From Pogona vitticeps (Eukaryota; Chordata; Lepidosauria; Squamata; Agamidae), in contig NC_135783.1 in NCBI RefSeq assembly GCF_051106095.1, positions 203,451,472 to 203,515,471 on the forward strand: DNA of 64,000 bases, in the 5' to 3' direction. Each line of letters opens with the position of its first letter. The first letter of the stretch is position 1. Both the position numbers and the translations under genes were made by a program. The notes beneath the pieces were generated by a model. That model had not been told where the DNA came from. It worked only from the letters and a program-made list of their open reading frames with translations, and ran no database searches. Positions 1-12,690 of the stretch are shown here, piece by piece.

Positions 1-667
1 GTTGTTCCGTTGCAAGAACCCTACATCGTTATTGCAAGGGGGGCAGGTCAGCGGTGGCCGGATCTCGCCGCCCAGCATGGTGGGGGTTGCGCGGGGGAGC
101 GGCGGTGGGTGGGCGAGGATCCGGCTCCCCGTTTGGCTGGCGCCCCGCTTGCGCCGCGCGCCCCGGTTGTTCCCAGGCTCGACAGGTTGTGGAGGGAGCA
201 CCGCCCCGAATGAGGTCAGCGAGGGAGAGGGAGCCTATTTATGGGACAGCGGGCAGGCCCGCAGGAGGGAGCGCTCAAAGGACATCAGTCACAGAAAGGC
301 AGTCGGGCGAAAACAAGTGGGGTGGGGGTGGGGGTGCGGGAGGAGGCGGCGGCGTGGAGGGGGCGCACGCAGCGCGGGCTCCACGTCTGGTGGCGCGCTA
401 AGTCGATCGGACAGATTCCGCCAGCCGCCTCCAGCAAGGGCTGCTCAGGACGAGGTCAGACCCACACCCCGGCCCCAGTCCTCCCACCCCACCCACCGGT
501 GTTAATGTATGGACCTCGGGCCCTGGAGACGGGGGAGGGGGGGCGCTTGGCCAGGTGCCCTTCCGGAACCACAGGAATTCTCCGGAATGCCAGCCAAGAA
601 GGCTTCCCCCGAACAAACCTCCGTTGCATCTCAGGTCCAAAACTTCGTTTTGCGTCCAACCAGGGAA
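1..667. other. GC-rich intron 3 sequence, no gene seen
   Basis: GC- and CpG-rich DNA with G-runs. Open frames exist on both strands but have no recognisable protein or splice support. No repeat family is obvious. Confidence 0.6.
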
Positions 668-789
668 CAAAAGGAAAAGGAAAAGGAAAAGGAAAAGGAA
701 AAGGAAGGAAGGAAGGAAGGAAGGAAGGAAGGAAGGAAGGAAGGAAGGAAGGAAGGAAGGAAGGAAGGAAGGAAGGAAGGAAGGAAGGA

Positions 790-881
<92 letters not shown>

Positions 882-882
882 A
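668..882 (+). repeat. Compound purine microsatellite (AAAAGG)n-(GGAA)n-(GAAA)n
   Basis: Three adjoining purine-only arrays of about 35, 85 and 90 bases, in GAD1 intron 3. The plus strand has no pyrimidine over about 215 bases. Confidence 0.98.
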
Positions 883-1539
883 GAGCATGTGGTCAAGTGC
901 TAAATGCATCTCCGGAATTTGATTCAGCGGTTCTTTGATCAGCTCCTAAATGTGATTTTCCCCTTTTCCTTATTGGAATTTGAAAGGAAGATTATTTAGA
1001 AATAAAAACTCCTTTATTTATAGAAGTTTATCCGCAAATAAATGTGCTCCATACTGTAGCTTGATATGACTCCAGTAATTACATATATTACTCTAAGATT
1101 TTTATTTATTGTTTATCATTCCTTTATTTTCTGCTTCCTCCTCCTCAAGGGCAACCTCAGGACAGCGCCTCTACAACAACGAAATAGTCGCTTCAAACGC
1201 AGAGCGAGCGAGAGACAGATTAAAATGGAAATGTATGGAAGAAGCATAAAACCGTAGGAGGAAAATAATGTTCACTTAGAGCTGATCCAAACGGCTTGAG
1301 AAAAATCGAAGCTTCTCCACTCGTCGCCAAAGGGACTCCAGCGCGGGCCCCGGAGCGCCCTCTGCGGAAAGAGCATTGCGCACCGCAGGGAGGTGACGGG
1401 GGGAGGGAGGGGGGAGACGGCGCTTTCCAAAGGAGTCCCCGGGGCGCCCCGCCCCCACCGACACCCCGGCCTGATCCAAGGACTAGCTGAGAACAGAAAC
1501 TGGGAAGAAGCCGGGGATTTTATGGGGGGGGGGGGAGAG

Positions 1540-1688
1540 TTAGGGTTTTGTTTGTTTCCTTTTAATATGTTTTATATGATTTTAATATTTTTAGTTGTAT
1601 GCTTTTTAATATTTTGTGTGCCGCCCAGAGTAGGGGGCATGTTCACTAAATGGGCGGGGTATACATTTAAATAAATAAAATAAATAAG
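1540..1688 (+). mobile_element. 3' end of an L2/CR1-clade LINE
   Basis: T-rich lead, then GTGCCGCCCAGAGTAG and ATGGGCGGGGTATACATTTA followed by AAATAAATAAAATAAATAA. This is the usual 3' tail of squamate L2-type LINEs. Only the tail is present. Confidence 0.65.
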
Positions 1689-2173
1689 CTCTTAAGGGCT
1701 GGGGCAGAGACGTGTGGAGCTTCTCCCCTTCTGCAAGTTTAGACGAGTCTGTCCGCGAAGGAAGGAAGGGTTTTCCCAACCTTTCCTTGGAAAACCTTTC
1801 CTTTCCATGGACGTCCCAGGGGTTTAACTTACGTAGGAGGTTGACTCAGTTGTTCACAAAATACAAAGACATTCGCACGCACAAACTCGGTATCCAGCAT
1901 GTTGATTTTTCTAAGCCCCAAAAAATGTAGGACCTTGGATGGTTCTGGCACACAGCGGGCGACCGATCTGTTGTTTAAAGAGATCTCTCCACCACACTGA
2001 TTACAGTCGTTACAGCGAAGCGGCGCAAGCCCGTGGACTTCATACGGAGGCTTCCAATTACCGGTAAGGGGGGCCGCATGCAGCCGGATCCTGCAGGGTT
2101 CTCCAGAAGATCTACTTCGTTTAGTACGATGTACGTCCAAGCACAAGTACTTCTGCTGCTTCTTCTTCGTTGA

Positions 2174-2346
2174 CTGTTGTTGTTGTTTAGTTGTTTAGTC
2201 GTGTCCGGCTCACGCCAGGCCCTCCTGTCTTCCACTGCCTCCCGAAGTCTGGTTAAATTCATGTTGGTCACTTCGGTGACCCTGTCCAACCATCTCGTCC
2301 TCTATCGCCCCCTTCTCCTCTTGCCTTCACACTTTCCCAGCATCAG
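2174..2346 (-). mobile_element. RTE-BovB LINE 3' end
   Basis: Read on the minus strand it runs from CCCTGATGCTGGGAAAGTGT through AGGCAAGAGGAGAAGGGGGC, the MNLTRLREAVEDRRAW peptide and GACACGACTAAACAAC, the well-known end of BovB. It is a 5'-truncated copy lying in GAD1 intron 3. Confidence 0.9.
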
Positions 2347-3671
2347 GGTTACATCGTGGCTGACTACAACTCCCTGCCCTGCCTGGGGGATGATGGGAGA
2401 CTGTAGTCAAGAAAAAGAACTTTTTTCAGGCTCTACTTAGGAGGTGCAGGGAGGCCTGCAACTTGACCGAAACCTCCCTCCTTTTAAGCAAGCCTACTCA
2501 AGGGCAGAACTACGTGCCCTTTTGTCTCGGGAAGAGAGCAAAACGAAATCCCGACAGATCGACCCTAAAAAGCAGAGGGAATGAAACCGGAGTTCGTCCT
2601 CCTTCGCAGGAGAGTGCTCCTCGTGTTGACCCGCTGCCTGTCTAAGTTAGGCCGGATTCCGCTTGATCCTGGATGGCACGCAGCTCCCGAGCTCGGAAAC
2701 AGATTGAAAGAGAGAGAAGCTTCCCTTCTATTGGGCTTCAGCGCAGACGCTAACGGAGCGATCCCTACCTGCGCGGAAGTCACTCCCGCCGGCTTCAAGG
2801 GCTGAGCGCGCGTCCTGGCGACACCCCCCCCCCCCGAGGGCCCTGAGCCCAGGGGGACTCGTGCGGCCTTAGTCGGCCCATGCTTTCAGCTCTAGCCGAC
2901 AACCCCCCCCAACGTTTCCGGTTTGCCAGCCGCTGCCATGGTGACGGGTCTCCCTCCCCCCCCCTCCCGCCGCGCCTGACTTCAAAAGGACCACCTTTGG
3001 TGGTCGCCCGGCGGCGGCGGCAGCGATCCATTCACAGCCCTCGAGGAAACCCATCTCACCGTTTCTTTTACGGGAAAGGAACGGGATCTAGTTAGCCCCG
3101 TTTATATTGAGCATCCTCGTTTGCGTTTCAAGGCGAATTAATTCAGAACCCGAAAGTGCTTCACAAGAGAGAAGGGTGTTCTTTTTGTCCCCTACTTCGG
3201 AGTATCTTCGCCGGAAGCTTTCCGGGCAGTATTTGCTTTCTCTCTCCCCCCCCCCCCCCATTTTAATGTGCATGCAATCCATGTAAGCTGCGGTAAAGCA
3301 GCTGGTTTTCATGACTTTCCTAAAAGAAAAAGGACGGCGTGGGTGGGGGTTTGATGGAAAGGACCTTCGAGAAAGACCCACAAGCAAGACAACGGGAGTT
3401 TGCCAACAGCCAAGAAACTTTCAAAAAAATGCCAACAAATCCTCTTTAAGTGACTTGGGTGGGTGGGGGAATCTTTCTGTAGGCTGAGGCTCCAAAGCAA
3501 ACCCCCTATGGGCTTCCGCTGGACCCTTACTGCCCCGCATCAGCTGGGTGCCCCGCGTCCGAAATCAACTGCTGTGATTGAGGAAAGAACAATCCAACTT
3601 CACTGAAGCCCGTGGGGGGTTCTTGCTGTTGTTGACTTGAATGGGGTGAGCCGAAGAGGCATCCTAGGCTC

Positions 3672-4620
3672 CTTGAATAATAGCGTTGGAGGGGCCCTGC
3701 CTGTAAAGCTATGGAATCCAACCTTCTTGTTCAGTGCAGGAAACCAAACCAAGGATATCGGACAGATGGTCATCTAATTTTCTCTTCAATGCCTCCAGTG
3801 TTGGAGCCCTCGCCACCTCCTGAGTTAGGACATTTTTCTTGATATTAAACCAAAACCTGACTTCCTGTCACTTCAGTCCATTATTAGGTGCCCTGCACTC
3901 TGGGATGATCAAGAACAGATCCTGCCCCTCCCTCTGTATGACAGGCTTTCAAGTATTGGGGAGAAAGGCTATCACGTCTCCCCTCAGTCTTTTCTCAAGG
4001 CTAAACTGGCCCTGTTCTTTCAGTCTTTCCTTCATAGCGCTTGGTTCCCAATCGCTTGATCATCCTTGTTGCCTTCCTCTAAACTTGTTCCGGTTTGTCG
4101 GCATCCTTCATAACTTCGCAACTGGACACAGTATTCACGATGAGGCCTAACCAGTGGCAAATACAGGGGAATTAGTAATTCACAAGATTTGGAGACTATA
4201 CTGTAAATGCATCTTAAAATAGCATTTGCCTTTTTTTGCAGCTGCCTGCGTCGATTCATACTGTATTCCACGTGATCTACGTCAGTTCCAAGAGCCTTCC
4301 TACAATGACAAGCATTCCCTGCACTCCCGCATCCAAGTCACTAATAAAAATGTTGAAGAGCACACAGGATTGAGCCTTGGGGTACCCCACTTGTTACCTC
4401 CTCTGAGTAGGATTCTGTAATCAACTGTCTGTCCGCCTGACAGTTGTTCCGTCCAGCCCACACCTAGTTAGCTTGCTAATCAGAATGCCATGGGGCACTT
4501 TGCCAAAAGCTCCGCTGAAGTCAAGATATATTACATCTCCTGCATTTCCACTCTCTACCGGGGAGGTTACCCAATCAAAAAAAATGAGATAAGATTAGCC
4601 TGGCAGGAAGACGTGCGCAG
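3672..4620 (-). mobile_element. CR1 LINE 3' region
   Basis: On the minus strand the features of a CR1 3' half follow in order: a stretch about dying on a truncated ORF (not followed in detail), GATGATCAAGCGATTGGGAA, CTTGAAAGCCTGTCATACAG, CAACACTGGAGGCATTGAAG and the terminal CCCCTCCAACGCTATTATTC. It is 5'-truncated. The right boundary is approximate. Confidence 0.8.
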
Positions 4621-4699
4621 AAAACTCCCCTTCAGCCACAGCTATTTCGGTCTCCTGTCACTTCGACTCTGATCACGCCTTGAGAAGCTCTCCTACTTT

Positions 4700-7600
4700 T
4701 CTGGCTCAGGCAGGCGCCGTGTCGTGAGAACAGATGAGCGACTGTGAACCCGATGCGGTGGAGGAAGCAGCAGCACGCCAGGGAAAAACGCCCCCGATCA
4801 AGGACCTTGACGGCAGGATGGAGGCTCCATATCACGTGTCCGGAAGGGCGCCTGTGGAGGTGAAGAAGGAGATTTCTTTGCAGGCACGTGGCTGGGTGGA
4901 CATCAGGAGAGGAAGCAAATGGTAGTGAAGGCAGAGCAGATTCTGCCCCCTGATGAGCCCTTAACTCGCTGATGACACAGAGGTTACTCCGTTTTTGACG
5001 TGTGTTTAGATTGCTAGTCACACAGGAGGGTCTATTTATTCATATAGTTCTTTTCCTGGATGGATAAAGGATGACACAGGGAGAATCTCAGCAATTAGCC
5101 TTACAATTGATGTACAAGGCGGGGGGGGGGGGGGAGTCTTGATTTTATGCCAACAGACCAGTTGGCCTCCCCGAACGCAGCGCTCTCGGCAAATCACGAG
5201 GTGATGGAATTTGTAATCCAACACATCCGAAGCACAACGGGTTGGGAAAGGCTGCATAATCTGGATGCTGCCTTTTCAAATAATCTGGGTTTAGGGTCTT
5301 CCTCCAATGGGTTGGCCTCATTCACCCCCAGTGCTCCCCTCCTTGGTGGTGGTTAGAGCACTGAAAGTCACAAGGGTGGCGTTTTCGTCTGTAAAAAGGC
5401 TGAATCGTGATCGATGAATATCAGTACAGGCGAATTTCCTCTGAGAATCCCGAAGAGCAAGCGCGCTATTCAACGCTCAGAAGAAGAAGGAAGTCCTATT
5501 GAGTTCAATACGTGGTTCCAGGATGATAGTCCAAGCGAGGAAACTTAAACTTATCTATTCAGGAGTAAAATCCACTAAAGTAAACTGGATTTACACCCTC
5601 GGTAAATGTATACAAGATTATAGCAGTGGGGCCCAAGCGTGGGATCTACAGATGCCTTTGAATTACGGTTCTCAAAATCTCTGTCTGGCTGTCTGGTTGG
5701 GGAAATCCAAGCAAAACGTAGACCCAGACAAGGAGGGCCACCGAAACACATCCTAAATAGGATTCCCTTTGGAGGGATGCAGGAATGTTCTTAGGGGAGA
5801 CTTGCCCGGAAATTCTTTTATGATTTTAACGTATCCAGATGGACGAAATGCTCTATAGTGGCTCGCACTACGCTCCGAAATCAGTCAATGCTCTCCCGCT
5901 CTCTCTCACACACACACACACTCCGGAAAAATTCCTGTGACAACCGTGGCTGGATCACGCTGGGAAAAAAATTAAGTGACCATCTCTTTGCCTTCGAATC
6001 AGAAACTCAGGAAACGCGGGTGACATAAACCCCAGAGTTTGATCATGGAGTTTCCATTTCTGCTTAGTTAGGCGATTTGATCATCATCACTGAAGCAGCT
6101 AGCAATTATTTCAGAGCATCCAGAGACATGATGAGCGTTCACCTCTGTACACCGGAGAAATTAATTAAAACAAGATCTGGCGGCTTCTATCCAGAGGCAG
6201 AGAGAAAGGGCCTCCTTAATTCCCCTTTTAAACAAGAGGTCAGTTATCTATTTTTTAAAAAACCAACCAACCAACCAACCAACAAAACTGAACTTCTGCA
6301 AGGACCACAGATCAAGAAATCTTCGGCTAATGAAGTTAGCCAGGTTGCTGCATCTCCGGGATGTGGAAGTAATAGGTACAAATTGGACAATTGCTTTACA
6401 GTAAATGGTCTCTCCCTCCCCGCTCCCAGAAGGTAATTTGACTTGATCTGGGTTCTACTGGGCGTAAAATGGAAGCCAATTATTTTCAAGGCAAGATTCA
6501 AAGGCCTTTGGAGAAAGTAACGTTAACCACTGAGAGGCGTGTTTGTGTACATGCTAAACCGGGCTCAGGCCGTGAGTGAGTGGAGCTCCTGCGCCCGTTA
6601 CATCTCACGTTACGTTATAACAGCGAACCTGATCTTTGTGAAACTACTTTTCGAGGCGAAGGTTTTGGATTTCGAGAACCGAGCATCGCTCCATTGAGAA
6701 CACTGGTCGGGACTGCTCAAAGGATGATGAAATCCTCCTCCATTACAGCAGCCTATCCACCACCCAGCTGAGAGTCTTCGCAGACCGTTTAGCAGGGCCA
6801 GAGGCAGGCTGCCATCCTGTGCCAGAACCTCGTGGCGAGCAGGCCCCGTTGAGCACAAAGGGCTCTTATTTCTGAGTAAACAAACATGCGTAGGCTTGCA
6901 TTCCATGTTGCCTTTTAGAAAAGGAGAGTTCTTTAAGTCCCAAATGTTAAATTAGGCCTGGGGATTAACTAGAACTAGAATTAGCCAACTCTGGCACGTG
7001 TGCTTCTGAGCACGTGCAGAAGATTTCCCCCTCGCGGCCAGGGGGCGACCGAGCGACGAAAATCAAAGCCTTCCGGAGCGGGAAAGGCTTTCCGGTCCAA
7101 ATCGTTGAGGACGCCTCCTGTTTAGGTCGAACTTTTCATTTCTGAAGTCAGCCACTGGCCCATTACAGCGAAACCCCGGCCCTAAAGGAGTCTCCGGTTG
7201 TGCCGCCTGTCTTCCTATTTCAACATTTGAAGATTGAGTTTAAAACAGCAACAGCAACGAATTCTGATCTCAACGCATTGATTTGGTTGCCTTGATTTAC
7301 TCGAGGCCTTGCTTTGGCGAGACAAATAAGGTGGCCAGTCGCATTTCCCCAGTTTTGGACTTTGACCTTTTGCGCCAGCCTTGAGGAGCAAGACTGACCT
7401 CATTTTAGAGGCAGCACCGCGAGAGTGCCTGCCGTTTGGGGACCACGAACTGTGCCCGGCGTTACGTAACGGTCCGGAGGTGCCCCCCAAAACCCCACGG
7501 GCGCCGCTTTGGACGAAGCCGTGCTTGCTTCGTCTCGCCGAAGAGGAGCGCGTGCTGCCCAGGGGGAGAGCTTCCCTCCGCATCAGCTGCTCTCCTGGTC

Positions 7601-8750
7601 GCCTCCTTGGCCGTCCCAGAGGTTAAATAGATAAACCAATAGTAAGCCGATGCGTCCCTTCGCCGTTGGCAGAAAGGAGGACGTGTTTCCTGGCATGCAA
7701 GTTCTGGAGTTTCAAATAATATTAATAATAATAATAATAATAAAAAGTTGATGAGGTGGAAGGACAAGTCCAGGAAAAATCAAAATTGAAGAACTGATCT
7801 TTATATTGGCATAAATCACATCCTTATAATAGGAAAACAAGCGCTGGAAGTAACATCAAGCCAATTACTGCCCATTCTGCTTCACTTGAAACGGGTCGGG
7901 GGGGGGGGAGGAGGAAATGAAGGTTTTCCTAGCCACCGACACATTCGGACAGAAATTAAAATGGGCCCTGTGCTCATCATGTCTTGGCTTGGAGAACCAA
8001 TTCTCGGCGTCTCTCCTAAAGCTTGAAAGACGGAACCTGAAGCGCCAGAATCTAAATCGGATTAAGAGTGAATGCCCCTGTAGGTGATTGCAATAGTATC
8101 ACTCCGGTCAAACGACTTCGATTTAACGGGTTTGTAGACATCGTGATGATAATTAAATATATTCACTACTTAGTTTCTAGTGGGTTATAAAACCTAATCG
8201 CTCGAGGAAGACCAACCGGTTTCTATTAACCCATAAACACTGGCTAAATTTTCCTAATTTGTTGTTACGGTTTTTATAAGACCACACACGGCCTTAGTGG
8301 GCTGAGTGCAAAGGTTCTCTATGTTGCTTTTCTTCTTTTTCTTTCTTACAATGATTTTTTAAAAAAACTTTTCGAGAAAACCACAGTGTAATTCGAGAAC
8401 CTTAACCACCAGAAGTCCAATTTTACTTCCCTGAGGAGGGTTAACTAAGGGGGAGAGATCCAGGCTCAGATTTCCCATCGGCTTCAAGGCTGAGCTGGGG
8501 AAGCCCAGGGATGGCCTACCTCACAAGGTCGTTTTGTGCTGTTCTGTGGGGCGATCTCTTTAAAAAAAAAAATTAAATGCAATTGATTTCGTTGGTGTTT
8601 ATTTCCAAATTGTGTTGCGCTCCCTAGAAGGAATAATAGCACAATTCTATGTAGGTCGGCTCAGAAATGCGTCCCACTGAGCTCATAGGAAGCAGAAGTG
8701 TGATCCCCGCTGAGACCCCCCTCCAGAGCCTAGTTCCAGCTTCAGACCCC
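4700..8750. other. GAD1 intron 3, mostly unique sequence
   Basis: About 4 kb with no recognisable exon. Contents: a G12 run near 5,121, short (CA)n near 5,909, (AACC)n near 6,262, and (AAT)n at 7,717-7,742. Several GC-rich patches (for example 7,380-7,620) carry open frames without family signature. Confidence 0.6.
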
Positions 8751-8779
8751 CCCAGAGGAAAAACTGGAGACTAAATTCC

Positions 8780-10370
8780 GTGTCAGTCACGGGAGGCGCT
8801 TCCGAAGGATCCCTGTCGAGCTTCTTTCCACACACAGGCAAGCCTCCTGTCCCCCGGCATTAGCGCTGGGATTTCCCGGGCTCCCCATTTCCTCCGTGTG
8901 GGCGTTTCTGGTTGAGGTGGTCGCCGCTGGGGGGGGCTGCATGAGAAGAATCCCCTGGAAAGCTCCGGCGGCTGTGCCCCCCGGCTCCCTTTTCCTGAAG
9001 TCAAGCTGAGGGACGCTCCTCTCCAGAGGAGGCTTTTGGTTCTCAGGCTGGCAGCCGGAGAAGCTCCTTGTGAGTGGAAGGCCGAGGCTGGAGGGGAAGA
9101 CCCTCTTCAGGCGGAGTGACAGGGACGCCTCGTTTCCTGTCGGTGACCGCGGGGTGCGAGCGGCGGGAGGGAGGCCAGCCCAGAAGCGAGTCCCAGGGCA
9201 GCTGCCGGGCAGGCCGGCCCGAGGGCCTCTTGGAGGAGGCCGGTGTCACGCGTCGCTCCTCCACACGTCGGCGGAACAGTCCGGAGGGGCCCCCTTTGGA
9301 AAAGGCACCGGGGAGGGCCTCTCGGAGAGAACCCCTGGAAGATGCTCAGGGCCCTGGGAGGTGTTCCGGTCCTGCCAGGAAGGGGCCAGGGGAGGACTCC
9401 TCATAAGTGGGATCTCTCCGAATCCTTCCCTGCCCTTCCCTCTTAGGTCAGCCTTACACACACACAGACACAGACACACACACACACACACACACACAAA
9501 ATTTAAACTTGGATTTTTAAATCGTCGGTGTAAACTCGTTTTAAATCCGTATATGTATTTAAGATATAAAGATACATACTGTATATATCTCTTTTTTTTA
9601 ATCCCGTGTTTTTATGAGACCTTGGCCTCAGCTCGGGAAGCAGCGCCGGATTTTTGGAAGCGAAAGGCCAGGGAGGGGAGGGGAGGGAGGCGCGCTCACC
9701 CAAAGGGTCGAAGGAAGGCGCGCTCCCTAATCCCACCCCCACCCCCTTCCTGACAACCCATGAGCCTTGCGGCACCGTGACAAGCCTAAGTGATGTCAGT
9801 TTCTCCTCAGATCGACACCGACTCTCTGGCGGTACAATAATTCCATGTAAGGCCATTTGTCCTTCTATGATGATCCCGCCCTCCCCCCGGAGTCAGGAGC
9901 ATTTTTAAAAAATGTCCGCCTAGATGTTGTGGAAAGGGGCGCTGAGAGAGGGGGGGGCAGGCTCTGAGACCAGAAGCCCCTCCGTCTGCGCGCTTGTTTC
10001 CACCGGCTTTTCCCGTTCTCCCTCTTCCTTCAAGGGCAGGATATGTGGGGCAGGGCCCACAGCATTTCCCAAGGATCTTAGGCTCTCGCTCCCCGGAAAA
10101 GGGGGTTGCCCCACCACAAGCCCTGGTCGTCTAGCAACCCATCGCGGCGGCGGCAGGCGCAGCGGAGCGTTCCTTTATCAGTTCTGCCTGCCCGGAGAAA
10201 TTAAAACGATGATGAAAAAACTCATCGTTCCAGCCACCACAGAAGGGACGAGCCGCGAAACGGTCCATTAAGCTCCGATCGGAGCTATTTATAGGAGAGA
10301 AAGACGCCCGGCGGAGTTCATGTCGCCCCCCCCTCTCCGCCACGTCGGCTCCAAGGCAACGGCTGCGGGG
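8780..10370. other. CpG-rich block in GAD1 intron 3
   Basis: High GC with many CpG, a (CA)n tract at 9,456-9,499, and a block at about 10,130-10,330 that is repeat-free and contains short palindromes. No exon was found. A CpG island or enhancer role is inferred from composition only. Confidence 0.5.
10130..10345. promoter_or_regulatory. Candidate conserved regulatory element in intron 3
   Basis: Repeat-free sequence with the inverted repeat AACGATGA...TCATCGTT (9-base spacer) and the perfect 16-base palindrome AGCTCCGATCGGAGCT at 10,271-10,286, next to CTATTTATAG. Conservation cannot be tested here. Confidence 0.3.
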
Positions 10371-11029
10371 CTAAAGGGTGAAATCAATTGCAATTCTGGT
10401 GCTTTGTAGACGCGTCTTAATTCCGATTCCAGAAATCGGCCTTTGCCGCTGCTCTTTCCTTCACCTGCAGTGGAGGAAGAGGCCCCTCCATCTTCTTTCT
10501 CACAATTTCAATATTCTCTTGGCATCATCCTGTGTTTTCCTTACAGCCCGATCCTACGGATGTTTGCCCAGATTAAAACCAACCACCCAGCTAACCCATG
10601 GCGTTCAATGGATCTCAGTCGCAAAGAAACGCGCGACATCCTGTAATTCTTTGGCTAGGAATCGATGCACCATCCAGCTCAGGGTAAGTTAATTCCGGGT
10701 AGAAGCCGACCCGGTCGGGTTGTTTACCCAGAACAAAAAAAAAAACAAAAACAAAAAAAAAAACGAAAGCCAGGGGAGAGAGGCTGAGTGGAGCCTGGAC
10801 GTCCTCCCGTTCGATCATCCTCACCGAGGCAGCAAAGTGTTGTCCAGAAGCCTAGGGAGGGACAGGTGGACAGGCCTGTTATCCGCAAATGAATCTCTTG
10901 CTGCAACGGTGCGATCCGACGCTATATTATTCATGTGCACCCACCCACCCATCCTCCCCGCCCCGTTTTCTTTCTCGCCTTCCTTTCAGGGGGCCGGTAA
11001 AGAGCCCTGACTGCCAGCCAGCCCCTATC

Positions 11030-11150
11030 TCCCGGGCTCAGCCGCCTGATGAATGGCTCTTTAATAAGGCTCTCGTTAATCTTTCTCCCGCAAGAGATCC
11101 GTATTTTCTCTGGCGATAAGGTTGAAAAATTCCAGACAGTAGCGAGAGGT
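11030..11150. promoter_or_regulatory. Candidate regulatory element with TAAT/TTAAT motifs
   Basis: Repeat-free stretch holding CTTTAATAAGGC, CGTTAATCTTTC and GGCGATAAGG. TAAT-core sites are what homeodomain factors such as DLX bind, and DLX factors are known activators of GAD1 in forebrain interneurons. The link to this site is inference. Confidence 0.25.
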
Positions 11151-12221
11151 AGCCAAGCCTCTCCGCTGTCTTAGGCAGGCTGGCCGGCAGGCAGCGCTCC
11201 TCTCTCTCCTCTTATTCTTCCTCGGGCAGCTTCGACCGCCCCGCCAGCCAGCCAGCCAGGCACACCCCCTTGGGTCGCTTGCCCAGCTTTTACGAGCTCG
11301 TCGGAAGAACCAGACACCAGCATGGTAAAAGATCGCCAGCCTGGATCCAGGAGTGAATGCGCGGTTGGGCAAACAAGCAGAAGAAAAGGGTCCTTCTGCT
11401 CGGGGGCAAGACAAGAAGAAAGAAATACTTCTCTCCACTGAGGGGCAGGACAATGAACTGCATTACACACAGAGAAACACACGGCAGGCACGCACTTCAC
11501 AAACTCCCCCACCCACCCCGCCACTCCGACTTTGCACCCCTGTATGGCCCTCCGGAGCTCCCCTCTGCCAAGAACAGATTACGAAGGACAAAGGAAGGAC
11601 TCCATAAACGCAGGCGCTCCAGAGCTTGGAGGCTCGTCCACCGGGTTAACGCCCGCCTGGCTTCCCATACTTATTCCTTTTGGCTTTCAACATCGGCTGC
11701 TACTCGAGGTGTTTTTCGAGCTCCGGCGGGTCAGTTAAATTCAGGGAAGGAAAATAGCTGATCGGTTAAATTCTACCTCTAGCTGCGCTTGGCCCCGGTT
11801 GCTCCCCGCCTTTCAGACAGCAGATGGCGCAAGAGCCCATCACAAGGACTTGCCTTCCTCGTGGATGGTTGGGGGTCAGGAAGCACAGAGGGGGACCCCG
11901 TCCCCCCTCCTCCTAATCCTCCCCTCCCCTCCACCTCCCTTTCTGAAACGAATTTGGGGTATTGCTGCTCGTAGCCTCGTTAAAGTTCACAGGGGGGAAG
12001 GGAGGGGGGAAGAGGAGCAGCAGCAGCAGCAGTGTCTCCTTGCAATTTCCTTCCAGTTTCTGCCTTATCTGAAGATAAAAGAGATGCCCTACTTTCTTTG
12101 TGTTTCAACCCCGTCGCTTTAAATCCTTCCAGAAAAGGGAGAGTTGGGTTTAGAAGACAGACAAAAGCTTCTCAGTTGATTACGGGCTCAAGACAAAGCA
12201 TGCGGGAGGAGATTGGGAGGA

Positions 12222-12272
<51 letters not shown>
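12222..12272 (+). repeat. (TG)n microsatellite
   Basis: About 25 TG units, 80 bases downstream of the GAD1 exon 3 donor (as CA repeats in the transcript). Confidence 0.97.
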
Positions 12273-12350
12273 CCAGAAAGAGAGAAAGAGAAAGGAGGAG
12301 AAGGGGAAGAGGGAAGAGGAAATCACTTTTTTTGGAGACTTTTCACTTAC

Positions 12351-12413
12351 CGCAAATCTTGAGCCCGATTTTCTTCGTGCAGCCATGAGCCACCCCACAC
12401 CACGTGTCATAGG
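12351..12413 (-). CDS. GAD1: GAD1 exon 3
   Basis: This 63-base exon is bounded by a CTTTCTAG acceptor and a GCG|GTAAGTG donor. In phase with exon 2 it encodes [20 protein letters not shown], nearly identical to mammalian GAD67 (which has RKL where this has KKI). A (TG)n tract lies about 80 bases downstream of the donor and a tRNA-type SINE begins about 80 bases upstream of the acceptor. The exon is entirely coding and ends in phase 1 (second junction nucleotide pair missing until exon 4). Confidence 0.95.
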
Positions 12414-12494
12414 CTAGAAAGAAGAGACACAGAAGGTTTGTACCTCACAGTAGGGAAGGAACGGGGTGCACAGATTAATGTACAATCCCTCGCT

Positions 12495-12690
12495 AGTTTA
12501 TTCTGTGCTGTCAAGTCGAAACGACTTATAGCGATCCTAACAGGGCTTACAAGGTAAGTGAGATATTTAAGGAGTGGCTTTATCAGTTCTACTACCCCCA
12601 ATTAGTTTCCATGGCGGAGTGGGGATTCGAACCCTTTTCTCCAGAGTCCTAGTCCGTCGCTCTTTCCACTACATCACACTGGGAATCCAT
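12495..12690 (-). mobile_element. tRNA-derived SINE
   Basis: Antisense copy. The plus strand shows TGCTGTCAAGTCGAAACGAC and ACTTATAGCGATCC, then GGGGATTCGAACCC (complement of a tRNA B-box) and CTTTCCACTACATCACACTG. This is the tRNA-head SINE type common in reptiles. It lies just upstream of exon 3. Confidence 0.7.

Noticed and set aside
456-938. Several frames rich in KEGR, KKER or FLPS/FLSF
   Set aside because: Translations of the purine microsatellite on both strands.
6291-6325. Plus-strand match resembling the FLQRT start of GAD1 exon 4
   Set aside because: Wrong strand for GAD1, and the similarity ends after a few codons.
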